Shown: positions 1 through 8,802 of the stretch, in pieces
Numbering within the stretch: position 1 is the first letter of the stretch
Layout: each line of letters opens with the position of its first letter
NCBI GenBank assembly: GCA_017398765.1
Contig: JAFQEY010000055.1
Coordinates: 1-64,000 of the forward strand
Length of the DNA: 64,000 nt
Direction of reading: 5' to 3'
Origin: Akkermansia sp.
GTDB lineage: Bacteria > Verrucomicrobiota > Verrucomicrobiia > Verrucomicrobiales > Akkermansiaceae
Translations under genes and position numbers: made by a program
The notes under the pieces: generated by a model
The model's input: the letters and a program-made list of their open reading frames with translations, nothing else
Told to the model about the DNA's origin: nothing
Database searches by the model: none

Positions 1-1
1 C

Positions 2-799
2 GGGCGCAACTTCTGGTTCGGCATTCGTGAGCACGCCATGGGAGCCATCTGCAACGGTATTGCCTACGATGGGCTCTTCCGCGTTTCCGCCGGCACTTTC
101 TGCGTGTTTGTGGACTACATGCGCGCCTCCATCCGCGTGGCTGCCCTCAGCCACCTGCCTGTCACCTATGTGCTGACCCACGACTCCGTGGCCGTGGGCG
201 AGGACGGTCCCACCCACCAGCCCGTGGAAACCGTTACCGGCCTGCGCGTCATCCCGAATCTGGACGTTATCCGCCCCGCAGATGAAGAGGAAACCGCCGG
301 AGCCTGGATGTGCGCCATGCGCCGCCGCCAGGGGCCGACCGCCCTCATGCTCACCCGCCAGAACGTGCCCAGCCTTGCCTCTGTGGCAGACATCCCTGCC
401 GATGTACGCCGTAAGGGTGTGCGCAAGGGGGCCTACATCGCCCTGAAGGAAAAGACGGAGAACCCCGGCCTCATCATCATTGCCTCCGGTTCAGAAGTCA
501 TTCTCGCCCTGCAGGCTGCGCTGCAGCTGGGAGATGATGTGCGCGTGGTTTCCATGCCCTCCATGTTCCGCTTCAACCTGCAGACTCCGGAGTATCAGGA
601 AGAGGTACTGCCCGCAGCCTGCACCTGCCGCATTTCCGTAGAAGCCGGCAAGAGCGACCTCTGGTACCGCTATGTCGGGCCGCAGGGAGCCATCATCAGC
701 ATTGATAACTTTGGCTTCTCCGCTCCCGGCGAGGTGGTGCTGCATGACCTCGGCATGAATGTGGACAACATCGTGAACACCGCCAAATCTCTGCGCTGA
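2..799 (+). CDS. tkt: Transketolase, C-terminal part (5' end outside window)
   Basis: The reading frame is open from the left edge and ends with TGA, giving about 265 residues. It starts inside the pyrimidine-binding domain: [11 protein letters not shown], the phosphate/thiamine-side GIREHAM motif of transketolases, is followed by the conserved [15 protein letters not shown] segment, whose His residues contact substrate. The C-terminal domain (RVVSMPS onwards) completes the protein. Transketolase moves two-carbon ketol units between sugar phosphates in the cytosolic non-oxidative pentose phosphate pathway, using thiamine diphosphate. The thiamine-binding N-terminal domain must lie to the left of the window. 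An internal ATG at 38 should not be taken as the start because the conserved motif begins upstream of it. No terminator is obvious before the next gene. Confidence 0.93.
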   Translation, partial: GRNFWFGIREHAMGAICNGIAYDGLFRVSAGTFCVFVDYMRASIRVAALSHLPVTYVLTHDSVAVGEDGPTHQPVETVTGLRVIPNLDVIRPADEEETAGAWMCAMRRRQGPTALMLTRQNVPSLASVADIPADVRRKGVRKGAYIALKEKTENPGLIIIASGSEVILALQAALQLGDDVRVVSMPSMFRFNLQTPEYQEEVLPAACTCRISVEAGKSDLWYRYVGPQGAIISIDNFGFSAPGEVVLHDLGMNVDNIVNTAKSLR

Positions 800-862
800 A
801 GAATATTGTGAAATTTATTTCATGCTAATCATTTTAACATTCAATTTCTTAAAAATACATAT

Positions 863-2884
863 ATGAACTCATTTATGAAGCATCTTGCAGGCTTGCGCGG
901 CTTCGCAATATTGTTAATCGTTTTATTTCACCTGAATGAAGATGTTTTTTCTGAAGGGTATCTCGGTGTTGATGTATTTTTAGTCATTAGCGGCTACTTG
1001 TTGATTGCCGGATGGCTTAACAAAGGATACGTACCTTTTTGGAACTTCGTCAGCAAGAAGGTTATACGAATCATCCCCCCGCTGGCTGTGTTGGTGTTAC
1101 CGGTACTGGCATCTGCAGCATATATTGTTAATTCTGAGGAGGCAATCTATTCAGCAGGTGAAACGGCATTGATGGCATTGCTGGGAGTCTCTAACATATA
1201 CTTAGAAGCTACTACAACGGATTACTTTGCAGCTGCTGCAAATCTAAATCCTTTTTTGCACACCTGGTATTTGAGCGTTACGCTACAGGTTTATGTGCTG
1301 TGGATTGTGTGTTGCTTGGTTTTTCGGCATCTGTCGAGAAAGTGGATGATAAGTTTTCTTGTTGCCGCAGGAGTGGTGTCACTGATTTATACACACTCTT
1401 ACCAGCTGCAAGATGCAGCAGCTTGGTTGGGCCTGCCGACATGGGGGCAGCTCAATGACATTTCTTACTTCCGGACGGGCGGTCGTATATGGGAGTTTCT
1501 TGCCGGGGGGCTTGTGTTTGTGTTGCCTGCCGCAGTATCCGTGAGAGCCCGATGGACAGGGTGCGCTTTTGGTGGGGTATTGTTGCTGGGGGCATTATTG
1601 TTCGGGGCAGATATGGGCGGGAGGCTTGCTGTGTTGTCTACCGTCATTGCCACGGTACTTTTGCTGAAATATGTGCCGGGTACGCTTGTAGACGCTTTGC
1701 TGGGGAATCGGTTAATCCAAGGGGTGAGTAAGGTTTCCTTTTCCTGGTATTTGGTACATTTTCCGTTGTTTGTATTATTTAAGATAGCATGGGGCGGAAC
1801 TTTGGGTGCGGGGTTATCGTGTGCCGTATTCGTGCTCTCTCTAATGTTGGCTTGTGTGATGTGGTGGGGCGTTGAGAAACGGCGGCTTCCCATGTGGGGT
1901 GCGTTAGGTATCTGGGGGGTGTCCGGAGCTGTGGCTTATACGGTGGGCTGCACTCCCGCTGTAGTGCGCGTGGCTTTTGGTGATGAGGAGCCGCAGTATC
2001 CGGTATATCGCTGTGAAATTCAAAAGGTATCGGAACATCTCTTCAAAGGGTTTAACCGTGAGCAATTGGTGCCAAGTCGCGGAATCCTTGCCTGTATGGG
2101 TGATACACATACGGCTAGTCCGGATTTGATGCCTATAGGCGATGCCAGTAAACCTGCAACCTTTGTTGTTATTGGGGATTCAAATGCTCAGCATCTGTGG
2201 TCAGGTTTGAATGAACTGGCATATTCGATTGGCTGCAGCGGGGTACAACTTCCCTCCATTATTATACCTCTGTGGGATAGGTATATTCAAGTTAATGGTG
2301 ATAATTACTTGTATGATCGTGAAAAAGCGGAAGCTTTGCTGCATTGGCTAGGTTCGCATCCTGAGTTAAAAACTGTGTTCATCGGCCAATTGTGGGATTC
2401 GAGATTGAGATGGACTAGAACCGATTGGGATAAAAAGAATTTTAAACCGTCCTATGAGGCTAATGAGGCAGCGTTACGGGAGTTTTGTAAGCGCGTCCAA
2501 TCTCTAGGGAAAAAATTGGTGCTGATAGCCCCCACGCCTCGCATGAGTTACGATCCGAAAAAGTTTGAGAGCGGTTTGGCATATATGCGGTGGCGTTGCA
2601 AACAGTCACGTTCACATGTGGATGCGCCTGAGTTTATATTGACAGAAGAACAGTATAAGGAAAATAACAAAATGGTATTTGAGATATTTTCCCGTTTGGA
2701 AAAAGAGGGGCTTTGTCGAGTATTGCACATAGAGAAAGGCATGTTCCCGGATGGAGAATTCAGGGTATGCAGAGGTAAAGTGCTGTATGTGAGGGATCCG
2801 ACTCATGTAACACCGATAGCCGCAATAGCATTTCTAAAAGAAGTCAAGAAGGAATTTATTGAATTGCTTCAGGCGGAGAAATAG
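863..2884 (+). CDS. Acyltransferase-3 membrane enzyme with C-terminal SGNH domain (OafA-like)
   Basis: 673 residues. The N-terminal half is a multi-helix acyltransferase-3 domain starting with the family signature HLAGLRGFAILLIVLFH, whose His is the expected active-site residue. The C-terminal part (about 410-673) looks like an extracytoplasmic SGNH hydrolase: GDSN at about 438-441 carries the nucleophile Ser and DPTH at about 645-648 would be the Asp-His pair. Proteins of this build O-acetylate surface polysaccharides or peptidoglycan: the membrane domain passes acetyl groups across the membrane and the SGNH domain places them on sugar. The start is an ATG in an A/T-rich leader without Shine-Dalgarno. 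The gene is visibly more AT-rich than the flanking transketolase, which hints at exchange of a surface-glycan gene. The specific glycan is unknown. Confidence 0.88.
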   Translation: MNSFMKHLAGLRGFAILLIVLFHLNEDVFSEGYLGVDVFLVISGYLLIAGWLNKGYVPFWNFVSKKVIRIIPPLAVLVLPVLASAAYIVNSEEAIYSAGETALMALLGVSNIYLEATTTDYFAAAANLNPFLHTWYLSVTLQVYVLWIVCCLVFRHLSRKWMISFLVAAGVVSLIYTHSYQLQDAAAWLGLPTWGQLNDISYFRTGGRIWEFLAGGLVFVLPAAVSVRARWTGCAFGGVLLLGALLFGADMGGRLAVLSTVIATVLLLKYVPGTLVDALLGNRLIQGVSKVSFSWYLVHFPLFVLFKIAWGGTLGAGLSCAVFVLSLMLACVMWWGVEKRRLPMWGALGIWGVSGAVAYTVGCTPAVVRVAFGDEEPQYPVYRCEIQKVSEHLFKGFNREQLVPSRGILACMGDTHTASPDLMPIGDASKPATFVVIGDSNAQHLWSGLNELAYSIGCSGVQLPSIIIPLWDRYIQVNGDNYLYDREKAEALLHWLGSHPELKTVFIGQLWDSRLRWTRTDWDKKNFKPSYEANEAALREFCKRVQSLGKKLVLIAPTPRMSYDPKKFESGLAYMRWRCKQSRSHVDAPEFILTEEQYKENNKMVFEIFSRLEKEGLCRVLHIEKGMFPDGEFRVCRGKVLYVRDPTHVTPIAAIAFLKEVKKEFIELLQAEK

Positions 2885-2913
2885 GGTTATAGACAGAGAA
2901 CTTGGAAGGGAGA

Positions 2914-2945
2914 GGCTGCATACAACGCCGCTTTGCAGCCTTTTT
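2914..2945 (+). terminator. Rho-independent terminator after the acyltransferase gene
   Basis: A perfect 7-bp stem GGCTGCA (2914-2920) / TGCAGCC (2934-2940) with a 13-nt loop is followed directly by TTTTT. It lies 29 nt after the acyltransferase stop and before the 3' end of a convergent gene. Confidence 0.8.
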
Positions 2946-2989
2946 CTTCTGTTCTGAGAGCTGTGTGGTGTAAATTGGTGCGTTTGGCT

Positions 2990-3865
2990 TCAGGATAACT
3001 CCGTTTCCTTGGCTCGCCATACCGGAATTTTACAGATTTTGATGATGGTGTAGCCCTTTCGGGTACGCTTTTTCTGGTAGCAGAAACGCAGGAGCTTGTA
3101 AAGGGGGTATAGGGCAGCTGTTTTTAACCAAAAGGCCAGTTTGGCGGGAGACGGTGTATAGGCATCACGTATGTCGCATCCGGCGGCAGTGACAACATGC
3201 CCCAGAAGCCGCTCTGCGGCGTGAGAGATGGTAGAGGGGGCTTCGCGGGAGGGAATCTCGAATTCTTTATCTGCTAGTATATTGCGGTATTCCTCCATGA
3301 GTTGTGCGCGACAGATGAACATACTTCCCGCGATAAACTTGGGAGTATGCGGGAAAGGGGACGGGGAGTGCATTTGTATCCAGCGCTGACTTTGTACCCA
3401 AGCCTCGCGATCTTCCGGCTCTTTTTTACAGATAAGCGCATGGTGCCCCACCATCCCCAGCTTTTCATCGTGCTCAAAGGCTTGCAGTGTGCGCGCAAGG
3501 TTATCCTTTTTCAGGAACGAGAGCATGTAGTTTCTCCATTTGTTGCCGCTGACGTCAACGATACCAAGGTGAGCCGGATAAGGCATGTCTCTCTTGGTAT
3601 GTAGTTTGATGCAGTAGCGGAATTGTGATAAATCTACTCTTTTCAGCACTTCGACAAAGGGAGCAATATCGTATCCTCTATTTCCTACACAGAGAATTTT
3701 TGCATGAGGATAATTCTGTAATATTTGTGTTTTCAATCCAATATCCTTTTCCTGCAATGTAATCCATAACTCTGATGAGTAATCGGATAATGGGGTGATA
3801 TACTCTATTATCTCCGACCATATTTCCGCGTAAAACAGGTGAATATGAACAAGGAAATCTTTCAT
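2990..3865 (-). CDS. RgpF-like rhamnan/O-antigen synthesis family protein
   Basis: 291 residues. The order of motifs fits the RgpF family (rhamnan synthesis protein F and related LPS biosynthesis proteins): NRGYDIAPFV around 60, YCIKLHTKRD around 85-95, then a segment with KFIAGSMFICR, the equivalent of the family's AGTMF motif. Members are found in gene clusters for rhamnose-rich cell-wall polysaccharides and O-antigens and are thought to be glycosyltransferase-like. The C-terminus has a short hydrophobic stretch and a basic tail. It stands alone and convergent with the acyltransferase at 863-2884, so the two may serve the same surface glycan, but no other glycan genes are next to it. Exact donor and acceptor cannot be inferred. 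Confidence 0.75.
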   Translation of the reverse strand: MKDFLVHIHLFYAEIWSEIIEYITPLSDYSSELWITLQEKDIGLKTQILQNYPHAKILCVGNRGYDIAPFVEVLKRVDLSQFRYCIKLHTKRDMPYPAHLGIVDVSGNKWRNYMLSFLKKDNLARTLQAFEHDEKLGMVGHHALICKKEPEDREAWVQSQRWIQMHSPSPFPHTPKFIAGSMFICRAQLMEEYRNILADKEFEIPSREAPSTISHAAERLLGHVVTAAGCDIRDAYTPSPAKLAFWLKTAALYPLYKLLRFCYQKKRTRKGYTIIKICKIPVWRAKETELS

Positions 3866-4042
3866 GGCTTGAAATGATTTAAGAGAATCCGGTGGAGTGG
3901 GGCAGTTATGCGCTGCTTGAAAAGTCCCCAGACGATAGTAGCAGATAGAATTTTTTCGTCAATTATTTTATCATACTTTAAGCAGGCTCATGACTGTAGA
4001 GAATGGCGGGAGCTGTGTTTGATCGCGCGACTCAAAGAGAGC

Positions 4043-4071
4043 TTGCCATGGGGACTTGTTAGTGATATGAT
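4043..4071 (+). promoter_or_regulatory. Sigma70-type promoter for the prepilin peptidase gene
   Basis: TTGCCA (4043-4048), 17-bp spacer, TATGAT (4066-4071). Transcription is predicted to begin near 4078, three bases before the ATG at 4081, so the mRNA would be leaderless or nearly so. This argues for the ATG at 4081 over the in-frame GTG at 4075. Confidence 0.6.
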
Positions 4072-4080
4072 GCGGTGCGT

Positions 4081-5205
4081 ATGATGGAGCTGATTTATCT
4101 GCAGACGCAGGCAATTACGGCAGAGACACCGTGGTTGCTGCCGTTGGCTTTTGCCCTGTTCGGTGCCTGTATCGGGTCTTTCCTTAATGTGGTGGTGTAT
4201 CGTCTGCCGCGTGGGTTGAGTGTGAATGAGCCTTCTCGTTCATTTTGCCCACATTGTAAAAAAGAGATACCCTGGTATCTGAATTTGCCCGTTATCAGCT
4301 GGCTGTTGCTGCGGGGTAAAAGTGCTTGTTGCGGACAGCGTATTCCTGTGCGCTACTGGTTGGTGGAGACGGTGTGTTCTGCCTTGTTCGCGCTGATTGC
4401 CTGGTATTTTTGTCTGGATGATATTTTCACGCAGATTCTGCTGTGTGTCTGGGTGGCGTTGATGCTGGCGTGTTTCTGCATTGACTGGGAGCAGATGGTG
4501 GTGTTGCCTTCTCTTACGGTTGCTGCGGCGGTGGCGGGGTTGTTGCTGAGCGGTCTTGCTCCCTGGATGGTGGAGCCTACGGCTCTGGAACCGACGGATG
4601 GTTTGTTGTGGAGTGTTGTGGGGGCGGTTGGTGGTTTTATTTTGTTCCGCTTTATCGGGTGGATTGGTTCGCTGTTTTTCGGGCGGCGGTCTGTGCGGTT
4701 TGATAAAGCCACTGCGTGGTCGCTGAAACAAGCTGCCGATGGTGAGGATATTGTGCTGATGCTGGGAGATGAGACGATGCTGTGGAGTGATTTGTTCATG
4801 GAACCTTCCAACCGCTTTACGCTTCGGAATGCCACGCTGGATTCCCGCTGTGATGAGCCGGGTAACCTGGAGTTTCGGGTAGATGCTCTCTTGTTGCCGG
4901 GGGGGGGGCGTGTGGAACTGGAGAGTGTGGAGTGCCTTTCCGGGCTGGCCGGGGGCTATGTTTCCCGCCGTGCGGCTATGGGCAGTGGTGATGCGTGGAT
5001 TGCCTTGTCTATCGGTGCCATCGGTGGGTGGCAGGGGGTGTTGTTTGCTCTTTCTGCCGGTAGTATTATCGGGTTGCTCTGGGCTGCTGTTGCCCGCATT
5101 GGTTTCGGAAAGCCTATGCCGTTTGGCCCTGCGCTGATTCTTGCTGCTCTTGTGTGGCTTTTCTTCGGGTTGGAGATTCAGGATTTGCTGGCTCTTTGGT
5201 ATTGA
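4081..5205 (+). CDS. Prepilin peptidase (A24 family aspartic protease)
   Basis: 374 residues. A polytopic inner-membrane enzyme that cleaves, and in the classical enzymes N-methylates, type IV prepilins and type II pseudopilins. The N-terminal GACIGSFLNVVVYRLPRG and the cytoplasmic loop with CPHC (56-59) are typical. The second cysteine pair is CC (83-84) rather than the usual CxxC, so the zinc site may be altered. The first catalytic Asp sits in CIDWEQ and the second in MGSGDAWIA, followed by GAIGGW. A non-family segment of about 90 residues lies between the two catalytic regions. Usual length is 220-290 residues, so this is long. No pilus or secretion genes are adjacent. Start chosen from the promoter at 4043-4071. 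Confidence 0.88.
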   Translation: MMELIYLQTQAITAETPWLLPLAFALFGACIGSFLNVVVYRLPRGLSVNEPSRSFCPHCKKEIPWYLNLPVISWLLLRGKSACCGQRIPVRYWLVETVCSALFALIAWYFCLDDIFTQILLCVWVALMLACFCIDWEQMVVLPSLTVAAAVAGLLLSGLAPWMVEPTALEPTDGLLWSVVGAVGGFILFRFIGWIGSLFFGRRSVRFDKATAWSLKQAADGEDIVLMLGDETMLWSDLFMEPSNRFTLRNATLDSRCDEPGNLEFRVDALLLPGGGRVELESVECLSGLAGGYVSRRAAMGSGDAWIALSIGAIGGWQGVLFALSAGSIIGLLWAAVARIGFGKPMPFGPALILAALVWLFFGLEIQDLLALWY

Positions 5206-5260
5206 GCGGTGAGCAAGCCGTTGATGCGGTGAGGTTATATAGCTGAATTCCATATTACTG

Positions 5261-5288
5261 TTTTTCTCTGTTTTTGGGTGGAGAAAAA
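5261..5288. other. AT-rich inverted repeat downstream of prepilin peptidase
   Basis: TTTTTCTC (5261-5268) and GAGAAAAA (5281-5288) can pair around a 12-nt loop. It lies 55 nt after the prepilin peptidase stop and could be a weak transcription-termination or mRNA-end structure. It has no G/C-rich stem, so this is tentative. Confidence 0.3.
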
Positions 5289-5418
5289 CACTCTGAGGCG
5301 CGTTTTTTTGTTTCGCGGCAAAAGTTCCGTTGTCTGCCACCCGTTTTTCAGAAACTCCTTTTGACCGCAGGTGGTTGTATTTTTGGGGAAGCTATCCTGC
5401 TGCTGTGTGTTGTAATGA

Positions 5419-5451
5419 AAAAACGCTCAGGAGTGACTCCTGAGCGTTTTT
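5419..5451 (-). terminator. Bidirectional terminator after tRNA-Leu
   Basis: A long perfect stem AAAACGCTCAGGA / TCCTGAGCGTTTT around GTGAC, flanked by A and T runs so that it could act on either strand. It begins immediately beyond the 3' end of the tRNA-Leu on the minus strand. Confidence 0.85.
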
Positions 5452-5452
5452 A

Positions 5453-5534
5453 TGCTCGATGGGGGACTCGAACCCCCACGGCTCTCACCATTAGATCCTT
5501 AGTCTAACGCGTCTACCAATTCCGCCAACCGAGC
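5453..5534 (-). tRNA. tRNA-Leu, anticodon AAG
   Basis: An 82-nt class II tRNA. The acceptor stem GCTCGGT/ATCGAGC closes with discriminator A; the D arm GCGGAATTGGTAGACGC, a short variable arm and the T arm GGGGGTTCGAGTCCCCC match bacterial tRNA-Leu. The anticodon stem TTAGA/TCTAA frames the 7-nt loop CTAAGGA, which places AAG at positions 34-36. CCA is not encoded. Bacteria usually read CUU/CUC with GAG; A34 would need deamination to inosine by a TadA-type enzyme, as in tRNA-Arg(ACG). Confidence 0.93.
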
Positions 5535-5561
5535 ATCGGTTGCCACAATGGGCACGGCCAG

Positions 5562-5590
5562 ATTCTACATCAATTTTGCGCTGATTGCAA
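5562..5590 (-). promoter_or_regulatory. Promoter of tRNA-Leu(AAG)
   Basis: Read on the minus strand: TTGCAA (5585-5590), 17-bp spacer, TAGAAT (5562-5567). Predicted start of transcription near 5555, about 20 nt before the tRNA 5' end. Confidence 0.65.
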
Positions 5591-5638
5591 GTCTTTTTTT
5601 TAGTTTTGTGAATTTTTTTCGTTTTTTGGGGGGGCTAA

Positions 5639-6157
5639 TCAAAAAATAAGGTAGATGAGCAGCATGAAACCGGCGATGATGAGTTTGGCAATCACGCCTG
5701 CCAGGTAGCCCAGTGTGGCTCCCAGTCCGGAGGCGGCGGAGGCTCGGGCGTTTTTGCGCGCAAAAAGTATTTCTGCCAGGAATGCACCGGCAAAGGGACC
5801 AATAATAAGGCCGAAAGGCGGGAAAAAAGCACCGATGATGATACCGGGGAGAGTTCCCCACATGGCTGCTTTGCTGCTGCCGAAGCGGCGAGCTCCCATC
5901 ATGGTGGTAATGTTATCTACGATGGAGCCGAAAACCATGAGCAGTGTCAGTAGCCCCCAGACCCACCAAGCGGGGTAGGGGGCACCGTTTGCGAATGCTG
6001 CGGAGATGCACGCTCCCAGTATCAGCAGGTGCCCTGGGTAGGGAAGAATGCAGCCGACCATGCCCGCCGCTGCCAGTATGATGGATAATCCGTACAGTAG
6101 CATGGAAATGGTGCTACCCATATCCGGAATCATTTGTGTGAACCAGCTCCAGTCCAT
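5639..6157 (-). CDS. DUF456 family membrane protein
   Basis: 172 residues with about five hydrophobic helices. The family pattern is clear: VGCILPYPGHLLILGA near the N-terminus, GSIVDNITTMMGARRFGSSKAAMWG in the middle (a soluble loop), then PGIIIGAFFPPFGLIIGPFAGAFLAE, the glycine-rich paired helices of DUF456. No biochemical function is established for the family. It starts 37 bp after the stop of typA on the same strand and is probably cotranscribed with it. No Shine-Dalgarno is visible. Confidence 0.85.
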   Translation of the reverse strand: MDWSWFTQMIPDMGSTISMLLYGLSIILAAAGMVGCILPYPGHLLILGACISAAFANGAPYPAWWVWGLLTLLMVFGSIVDNITTMMGARRFGSSKAAMWGTLPGIIIGAFFPPFGLIIGPFAGAFLAEILFARKNARASAASGLGATLGYLAGVIAKLIIAGFMLLIYLIF

Positions 6158-6194
6158 GGTGTGTGTGGCGGGGGTGTGGGGGCTATGTGGGTGG

Positions 6195-8030
6195 TTAGCC
6201 CAGATTCTGTTCTGCTATGCCGGCGCGTTTGCGGGCTGTGGCATCCAAAATGCGCTTGCGCATGCGGATGAAATGAGGTGTTGCTTCTACCAGCTCATCC
6301 GGTTCGATGTATTCTATGGCTCGCTCCAGGGTGAACACGCGCGGTGGTGTCAGCTGAATGGAGTCATTCTTGGTGGCTGAGCGGTGGTTGGTGAGGTGTT
6401 TCTCTCGTGTTGGGTTGACCGGGATATCGATGGGTTTGGGGTTTTCTCCCACAATCATGCCTTCGTACACTTCATCACCGGGGGCGATAAAGAGCGTTCC
6501 TCGTTCTTCGATTGATTGCAGTGCATAGGGGCGGGCAATGCCGTTTTCCATGGAAACGAGCGTGCTGCTTTGTCTGGTGATGATTTCTCCGGCATAGGGG
6601 GCATATTCCTTGAAGAGGTGGGAGAAGATGCCGTGTCCGCTGGTGAGATTTACCAGCTCAAATTCAAAGCCGATGAGTCCGCGGGTGGGCATGGTGGCGC
6701 GGATGGATGTGCGCCCGCTGCCGGTCACTTCCATGTTTTCCAGAATGCCGCGGCGGTTGCCGAGTATGCGCACTGTGCCGTTGGCGCAGTCATCCGGCAC
6801 TTCGATGAAGACCGTTTCAAAGGGCTCGCACATGATCCCATCGCGCTCCTGTACTATTACTTTCGGGCGGGAGACGAGTACCTCATACCCCTCTCGGCGC
6901 ATTTGTTCTACCAGGATGGCAATTTGCATTGTCCCGCGAGCGGAAACCATGAATACACCCGCTAAATCCGTATCTTCTACTTTAATAGAGATATTGGTGC
7001 GCATTTCTCGCATGAGCCTGTCGCGGATAACGCGGCTGGTAACATTTTTGCCGTCTCGTCCGCCCAGTGGCCCGTCGTTTATGCTGAATTCCATCTGTAC
7101 GGTGGGTGGTTCAATATCGACAAAGGGCAGGGCTTCTCCTTCCGGAGCCTCGGTCAGGGTTTCACCGATGTCAACGTCTTCAAAGCCGGAGATGCCGATG
7201 ATGTTTCCTGCTTCTCCCACGGTGGAATCTGTGGTTTGCAGGCCGCTGTATTCAAATAGTTTGGTGACTTTGCCCTGTACGCGGCTGCCGTCCGGGCGCA
7301 GGAGATAGACGGTATCACCTTTCTGCACGCGCCCGCTGGTGATACGCCCGACTGCCACTCGCCCCACATAGTCATCCCAATCAATATTGGAGATGAGCAT
7401 GAGGAACGGTTTTTCCGGGTCGGCATCCTTGGGGGCAGGGATGTGTTTGATGATTTGGTGGAGCAGGGGGCTGCAATCCACGGGTGGCTCTCCCTCGGGG
7501 GCGTTCATAAAGTAGCCGTCTCGCGCGGAGCCGTATACAAAGGGGGCTTCGAACTGTTCTTCCGTGGCATCCAGCTCCAGCAGTAGTTCCAGTACCTCGT
7601 CATGCACTTTCATCGGGTCGGCATGCGGGCGGTCAATTTTGTTGATGACAACAATGGGTTGCAGACCTTCCTGCAAGGCTTTGCGCAGGACAAAACGCGT
7701 CTGCGCCTGGGGGCCTTCATAGGCATCCACCACCAGAATCACGCCGTCCACCATTTTCATGACTCGCTCTACTTCTGCGCCGAAATCTGCGTGACCGGGA
7801 GTATCTACAATGTTGATGGTGTAGTCATTCCAATGAATGGAAGTGTTCTTGGCTTTGATGGTGATACCCTTTTCTTTTTCCAAATCCATGGAGTCCATGG
7901 CGCGTTCCTGCACTTCCTGATTTTCTCGGTAGGTGCCGCCGGCTTTCAGCAATTGATCCACCAGGGTGGTTTTGCCGTGGTCAACGTGGGCGATAATGGC
8001 CAGATTTCTGAACTTGGAGGAATCACTCAT
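6195..8030 (-). CDS. typA: Translational GTPase TypA/BipA
   Basis: 611 residues from the ATG at 8030 (an ATG 63 nt further upstream overlaps the likely -10 box TACAAT at 8084-8089, so it is not used). GTP-binding motifs are intact: AHVDHGKTT (G1), DTPGHADFG (G3), NKIDR (G4). Domain II, the EF-G-like III and V domains and the BipA-specific C-terminal domain follow, and the length matches typical TypA (about 600). TypA is a ribosome-binding GTPase of the elongation-factor family that helps ribosome assembly and growth under stress such as cold. It is the first gene of a likely two-gene unit with the DUF456 gene. Confidence 0.96.
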   Translation of the reverse strand: MSDSSKFRNLAIIAHVDHGKTTLVDQLLKAGGTYRENQEVQERAMDSMDLEKEKGITIKAKNTSIHWNDYTINIVDTPGHADFGAEVERVMKMVDGVILVVDAYEGPQAQTRFVLRKALQEGLQPIVVINKIDRPHADPMKVHDEVLELLLELDATEEQFEAPFVYGSARDGYFMNAPEGEPPVDCSPLLHQIIKHIPAPKDADPEKPFLMLISNIDWDDYVGRVAVGRITSGRVQKGDTVYLLRPDGSRVQGKVTKLFEYSGLQTTDSTVGEAGNIIGISGFEDVDIGETLTEAPEGEALPFVDIEPPTVQMEFSINDGPLGGRDGKNVTSRVIRDRLMREMRTNISIKVEDTDLAGVFMVSARGTMQIAILVEQMRREGYEVLVSRPKVIVQERDGIMCEPFETVFIEVPDDCANGTVRILGNRRGILENMEVTGSGRTSIRATMPTRGLIGFEFELVNLTSGHGIFSHLFKEYAPYAGEIITRQSSTLVSMENGIARPYALQSIEERGTLFIAPGDEVYEGMIVGENPKPIDIPVNPTREKHLTNHRSATKNDSIQLTPPRVFTLERAIEYIEPDELVEATPHFIRMRKRILDATARKRAGIAEQNLG

Positions 8031-8187
8031 AAGTCTATGTGAGAATGGAGATTGCAAGAGGCTTTTCCAAGCACTCGGCGCGCATTGTAGCACATTTCGT
8101 TACAAGATAAAAGACTAAACACCGCCATGTGGTCCGAGTTTCTCGGAAAAATGTTAAGGTTGGAGGGGGGAATGTGGTTCTTTGTAT

Positions 8188-8216
8188 TTGACAATCGTTT
8201 GTAGAATGGTTAGTAT
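8188..8216 (+). promoter_or_regulatory. Strong sigma70-type promoter for the secreted protein gene at 8275
   Basis: TTGACA (8188-8193), exactly 17 bp, TAGTAT (8211-8216). Predicted transcription start near 8223, leaving a leader of about 50 nt. It is the closest match to the consensus -35 in this part of the window. Confidence 0.7.
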
Positions 8217-8274
8217 GTCCGCAGACAGACTACCCCTATGGTATGTTTGTTTAATTCAAACCAACATTACAATA

Positions 8275-8715
8275 ATGAAGAAATTAGCATATTTGATGGC
8301 CGCGCTTTTGTGCTGCCCGCTCGTGCAGGCTCAGCAGCCTGCTGCTCCTGCTGCGGCAGAGATTACGGTTGCTGAAGCGGAGGCTGCGGTGGGTGATCTC
8401 ATCGCTGTTATGAACGAAACGTTAGATATTTTGGAGCAGGTAAAGGACAAGGCGAGTGCGGATGCCGCTGCTGAAAAAATTGCAGCAGTAAAACCGCGCA
8501 TGCTTGCTGCACAGACTACATTCGATAAGGTTTCCTCTTTGGATGAAGCGACCCAGGAGAAGCTTGCCATGAAGTTGTTGCCTGCTATGTTCATGCTTGC
8601 TCCCCGCATGGAAAAAGTCACTGAGGCTCTCGAAACTCAGAAATTCTATGGCAGTGATGCTCTCAAAACCGTTCTGGAGGATGAAGGTGAGGGGGTAGAA
8701 GCTACTGAGGACTGA
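8275..8715 (+). CDS. Small secreted protein of unknown function
   Basis: 146 residues from the ATG at 8275; this start gives a clean signal peptide (MKKLAYLMAALLCCPLVQAQ, probable cleavage after AQA/AQ). The upstream in-frame extension runs through the promoter and is rejected. The mature part is helical, alanine- and glutamate-rich, with an acidic C-terminus (EDEGEGVEATED), and has no motif I recognise. It is likely periplasmic. It has its own strong promoter and terminator, so it is a single-gene unit that may be well expressed. Confidence 0.75.
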   Translation: MKKLAYLMAALLCCPLVQAQQPAAPAAAEITVAEAEAAVGDLIAVMNETLDILEQVKDKASADAAAEKIAAVKPRMLAAQTTFDKVSSLDEATQEKLAMKLLPAMFMLAPRMEKVTEALETQKFYGSDALKTVLEDEGEGVEATED

Positions 8716-8749
8716 TTTCCGACGAACAGAAATCTACGTAAACTCTGAT

Positions 8750-8784
8750 ACCCGTTGCGTGTTTTTTGCCGCAACGGGTGTTTT
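8750..8784 (+). terminator. Rho-independent terminator
   Basis: Stem ACCCGTTGCG (8750-8759) / CGCAACGGGT (8770-8779), 10 bp perfect, followed by GTTTT. Ends the unit of the small secreted protein. Confidence 0.8.
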
Positions 8785-8802
8785 ATTCTGAATACGGGGG
8801 GC

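Noticed and set aside
4240-5340. 366-aa minus-strand open frame opposite the prepilin peptidase
   Set aside because: Pro/Gln/His-rich product typical of antisense reading; the plus strand has a clear membrane peptidase.
5274-5507. 77-aa plus-strand frame past the prepilin peptidase
   Set aside because: It runs through the bidirectional terminator and into the tRNA-Leu gene.
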